Below are positions 4,277 to 5,567 of a stretch of 5,567 nt of DNA, piece after piece. Both the position numbers and the translations under genes were made by a program. The DNA lies in assembly GCA_946630765.1 (NCBI GenBank), contig CAMOZF010000137.1, positions 1 through 5,567 of the forward strand, given 5' to 3'. The number at the start of each line of letters is the position of its first letter. Positions within the stretch are counted from its first letter, which is position 1. The notes under the pieces are model-generated. The model saw nothing but the letters and a program-made list of their open reading frames with translations. It was not told where the DNA came from and made no database searches. The DNA comes from an uncultured Lachnospiraceae bacterium (GTDB taxonomy: Bacteria > Bacillota_A > Clostridia > Lachnospirales > Lachnospiraceae).

Positions 4277-5511
4277 CTTAACTCCTTTTTCTTCCTGTAA
4301 TCGCCCGGTGTACAGCCGTATTCCTCCCTGAATTTTGCCGCAAAATGGCTCGGCGAAGCAAAGCAGAAATATTCAGCGATCGACGTAATATCGTATTCCG
4401 AATACCGCAGCATATTCGCAGCCCCCTCAAGCTTTGTCTGCAGAATGAAGCGTTTCACGGAGCATTCCTCAAACTGCCGGAAAAGGGAGGAAAGATAGGA
4501 GGTGCTGATCCCGATCTCGTGTGCGACCAGAGAAACCGTCAGATTCTTATTCCGGTGATTTCGGATATAGTTTTTCGCACGCTCGATGTGCAGCGAGTCC
4601 ACATGTCCGGAGCGGTTGATGCGGATTTCATCCATATAGGTGTCCGTGATCTCCCGGCAAAGCTGCGTATATGCCGGGATGCTGTGCTCCTCGCTGATCC
4701 GCTGCAGATAGTAATCCGACAGGCGGTAGGAAAGCACTTCATTCATCCCCGCCCGGATCGCGGCCCTTGCAAGAAGCGTCACCAACGCAACCGTCATGTA
4801 TTCTGTCTGTTTGAGGCTGCTTGAAGACATTCGGCCGACTTCTTTTGCCGAGAAAGTGCCGGTCAGCTGCTCGAGCCGCGCCCGGTCTCCGCTGATGATG
4901 GCCTGCTCGAAGGCCTGTTCAAATTCATAGGTGGAATGATGCGTATTCGTATTGGCCGTCAGCTGCACAGACCTGATCAGCTGCTGCTTCCCGGTTCCTG
5001 TCTCGGTCCCGATCAGATCCTGAACGCTCACGTCATAATACAGCTCTCGCTCCCCGCTCATCTCATGGATGATGCAGACCTCATCCATCAGTTCAAAGGT
5101 CGACAGCACCGGGATGTAATCCGTCACAGAAAGGCTGAAGCGGTGACGGCGGCTGTACTCGTGAAGCAGCCGGTTGTCCGAGGCGGTCAGGGAAAACGGC
5201 CCGAGGATCACCCTGTAGGAACGGTCCGCCGGCGCCGATAAAAGGTACAGCACCGGCGTTTCCGCGCGGTAAAGAATGGTCTCAAACGCCTTCCCGTCCG
5301 AGGCGCTCAGGAAGATTTCCTTCCAGCCAGTCCGATCCTCCGGCAGTCCGTTTTCCAGAAAATTCACATAGTTTTCGTCCTGAAAGAAGGGACTTTCCTC
5401 CCTGTTTACGATCCTTCTCCCATCCGGATAACAGACCGACGTCATACAGGGGATGTGCCGCAGCACATCCCTGAAAAGCTTTTCCCCAACCAAGATGATT
5501 TCCTCCGTCAC
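4273..5511 (-). CDS. AraC family transcriptional regulator with a large N-terminal region
   Basis: The 412-residue product ends in a full AraC/XylS DNA-binding domain at about 306-408. The first helix-turn-helix is LTVSLVAHEIGISTSYLSSL with the following helix (324-345), and the second is ITSIAEYFCFASPSHFAAKF (375-394), closing with the signature YGCTPGDYRKK. The 300 residues before it have no cupin that I recognise. They look like the sensor plus helical spacer seen in long clostridial AraC proteins, so the ligand is unknown. The start is uncertain. The GTG at 5511 has only a weak purine stretch ahead; a TTG at 5493 has a good GGAGGA (5501-5506) 7 bases ahead; and the frame stays open without a stop to the right edge, so the gene may begin outside the window. 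Its stop overlaps the DUF1887 start (ATGA), making the two a translationally coupled unit, with the regulator probably controlling that unit or a partner outside the window. Confidence 0.88.
   Translation of the reverse strand: MTEEIILVGEKLFRDVLRHIPCMTSVCYPDGRRIVNREESPFFQDENYVNFLENGLPEDRTGWKEIFLSASDGKAFETILYRAETPVLYLLSAPADRSYRVILGPFSLTASDNRLLHEYSRRHRFSLSVTDYIPVLSTFELMDEVCIIHEMSGERELYYDVSVQDLIGTETGTGKQQLIRSVQLTANTNTHHSTYEFEQAFEQAIISGDRARLEQLTGTFSAKEVGRMSSSSLKQTEYMTVALVTLLARAAIRAGMNEVLSYRLSDYYLQRISEEHSIPAYTQLCREITDTYMDEIRINRSGHVDSLHIERAKNYIRNHRNKNLTVSLVAHEIGISTSYLSSLFRQFEECSVKRFILQTKLEGAANMLRYSEYDITSIAEYFCFASPSHFAAKFREEYGCTPGDYRKKKELR
5501..5506 (-). promoter_or_regulatory. Shine-Dalgarno-like GGAGGA inside the AraC frame
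   Basis: GGAGGA on the minus strand stands 7 bases before an in-frame TTG at 5491-5493. It is the best ribosome binding site in this stretch and lies within the codons that follow the GTG at 5511. It makes the TTG a serious alternative start, giving a protein six residues shorter. Confidence 0.4.
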
Positions 5512-5512
5512 A

Positions 5513-5545
5513 CTGCTCTTCTGCAGACTTTCTCTGTCTGAGCAG
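5513..5545 (-). repeat. Bulged inverted repeat before the AraC gene GTG
   Basis: Read on the minus strand, CTGCT then CAGAC (5545-5536) can pair with GTCTG (5528-5524) and AGCAG (5517-5513), with a 7-base loop and a 6-base bulge. The hairpin would end one base before the GTG at 5511. It could shape initiation if this is a leader, or be incidental if the gene starts further upstream. Confidence 0.3.
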
Positions 5546-5567
5546 ACAATCTCAGCCGTTTTTCGAC

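Overview
The window is about 5.6 kb of compact bacterial DNA with moderately high GC. It most likely comes from a gut-type Clostridia/Lachnospiraceae-like Bacillota. That placement is inferred from the gene mix: a PadR regulator with a HAAS/DUF1700-DUF4097 membrane partner, a CxxCxxCC (YkgJ-type) protein, a DUF1887 CARF-nuclease and a large AraC regulator. Purine-rich Shine-Dalgarno sites and sigma-A style promoters agree with it. No rRNA, tRNA, CRISPR array, cas gene or transposase was seen.

Layout from left to right. (1) Positions 1-541, minus strand: an RraA-family protein gene stopped by an in-frame TAA at 26-28. The frame after the stop still reads as the family's next conserved stretch (YRGVHPTP) up to the window edge, so the gene looks broken by one nonsense change. 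Its 110-base leader holds a promoter candidate and an imperfect inverted repeat. (2) Positions 652-2317, minus strand: a two-gene padR-HAAS/DUF4097 operon. The padR stop overlaps the start of the second gene by 14 bases. The second gene encodes a cytoplasmic HAAS domain, one membrane helix and a repeat-built (TSSGD) beta-solenoid predicted to lie outside the membrane. (3) Positions 2318-2427: a divergent control region. The padR promoter (TTGACA-17-TATAGT) is overlaid by a perfect palindrome with two 10-bp arms, almost certainly the PadR operator. A second promoter faces right (TTGACA-17-TATGAT, extended -10), and its expected transcription start falls on the next gene's ATG, so that mRNA is probably leaderless. 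(4) Positions 2428-3147, plus strand: a cysteine-cluster protein of the YkgJ type. (5) Positions 3089-5511 and on to the right edge, minus strand: an AraC-family regulator followed by a DUF1887 CARF/PD-(D/E)XK-type protein, joined by an ATGA stop/start overlap. The last 59 bases of the DUF1887 gene overlap the end of the cysteine-cluster gene tail to tail.

How they may work together: PadR probably represses itself and its membrane partner, forming an envelope-sensing circuit. The AraC-DUF1887 pair would be a separately transcribed unit in which an inducible regulator is co-made with a nucleotide-sensing nuclease-like protein, with no CRISPR locus in view. It is the best candidate here for an under-described system. 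Its function and ligand are inferred from domain architecture only.
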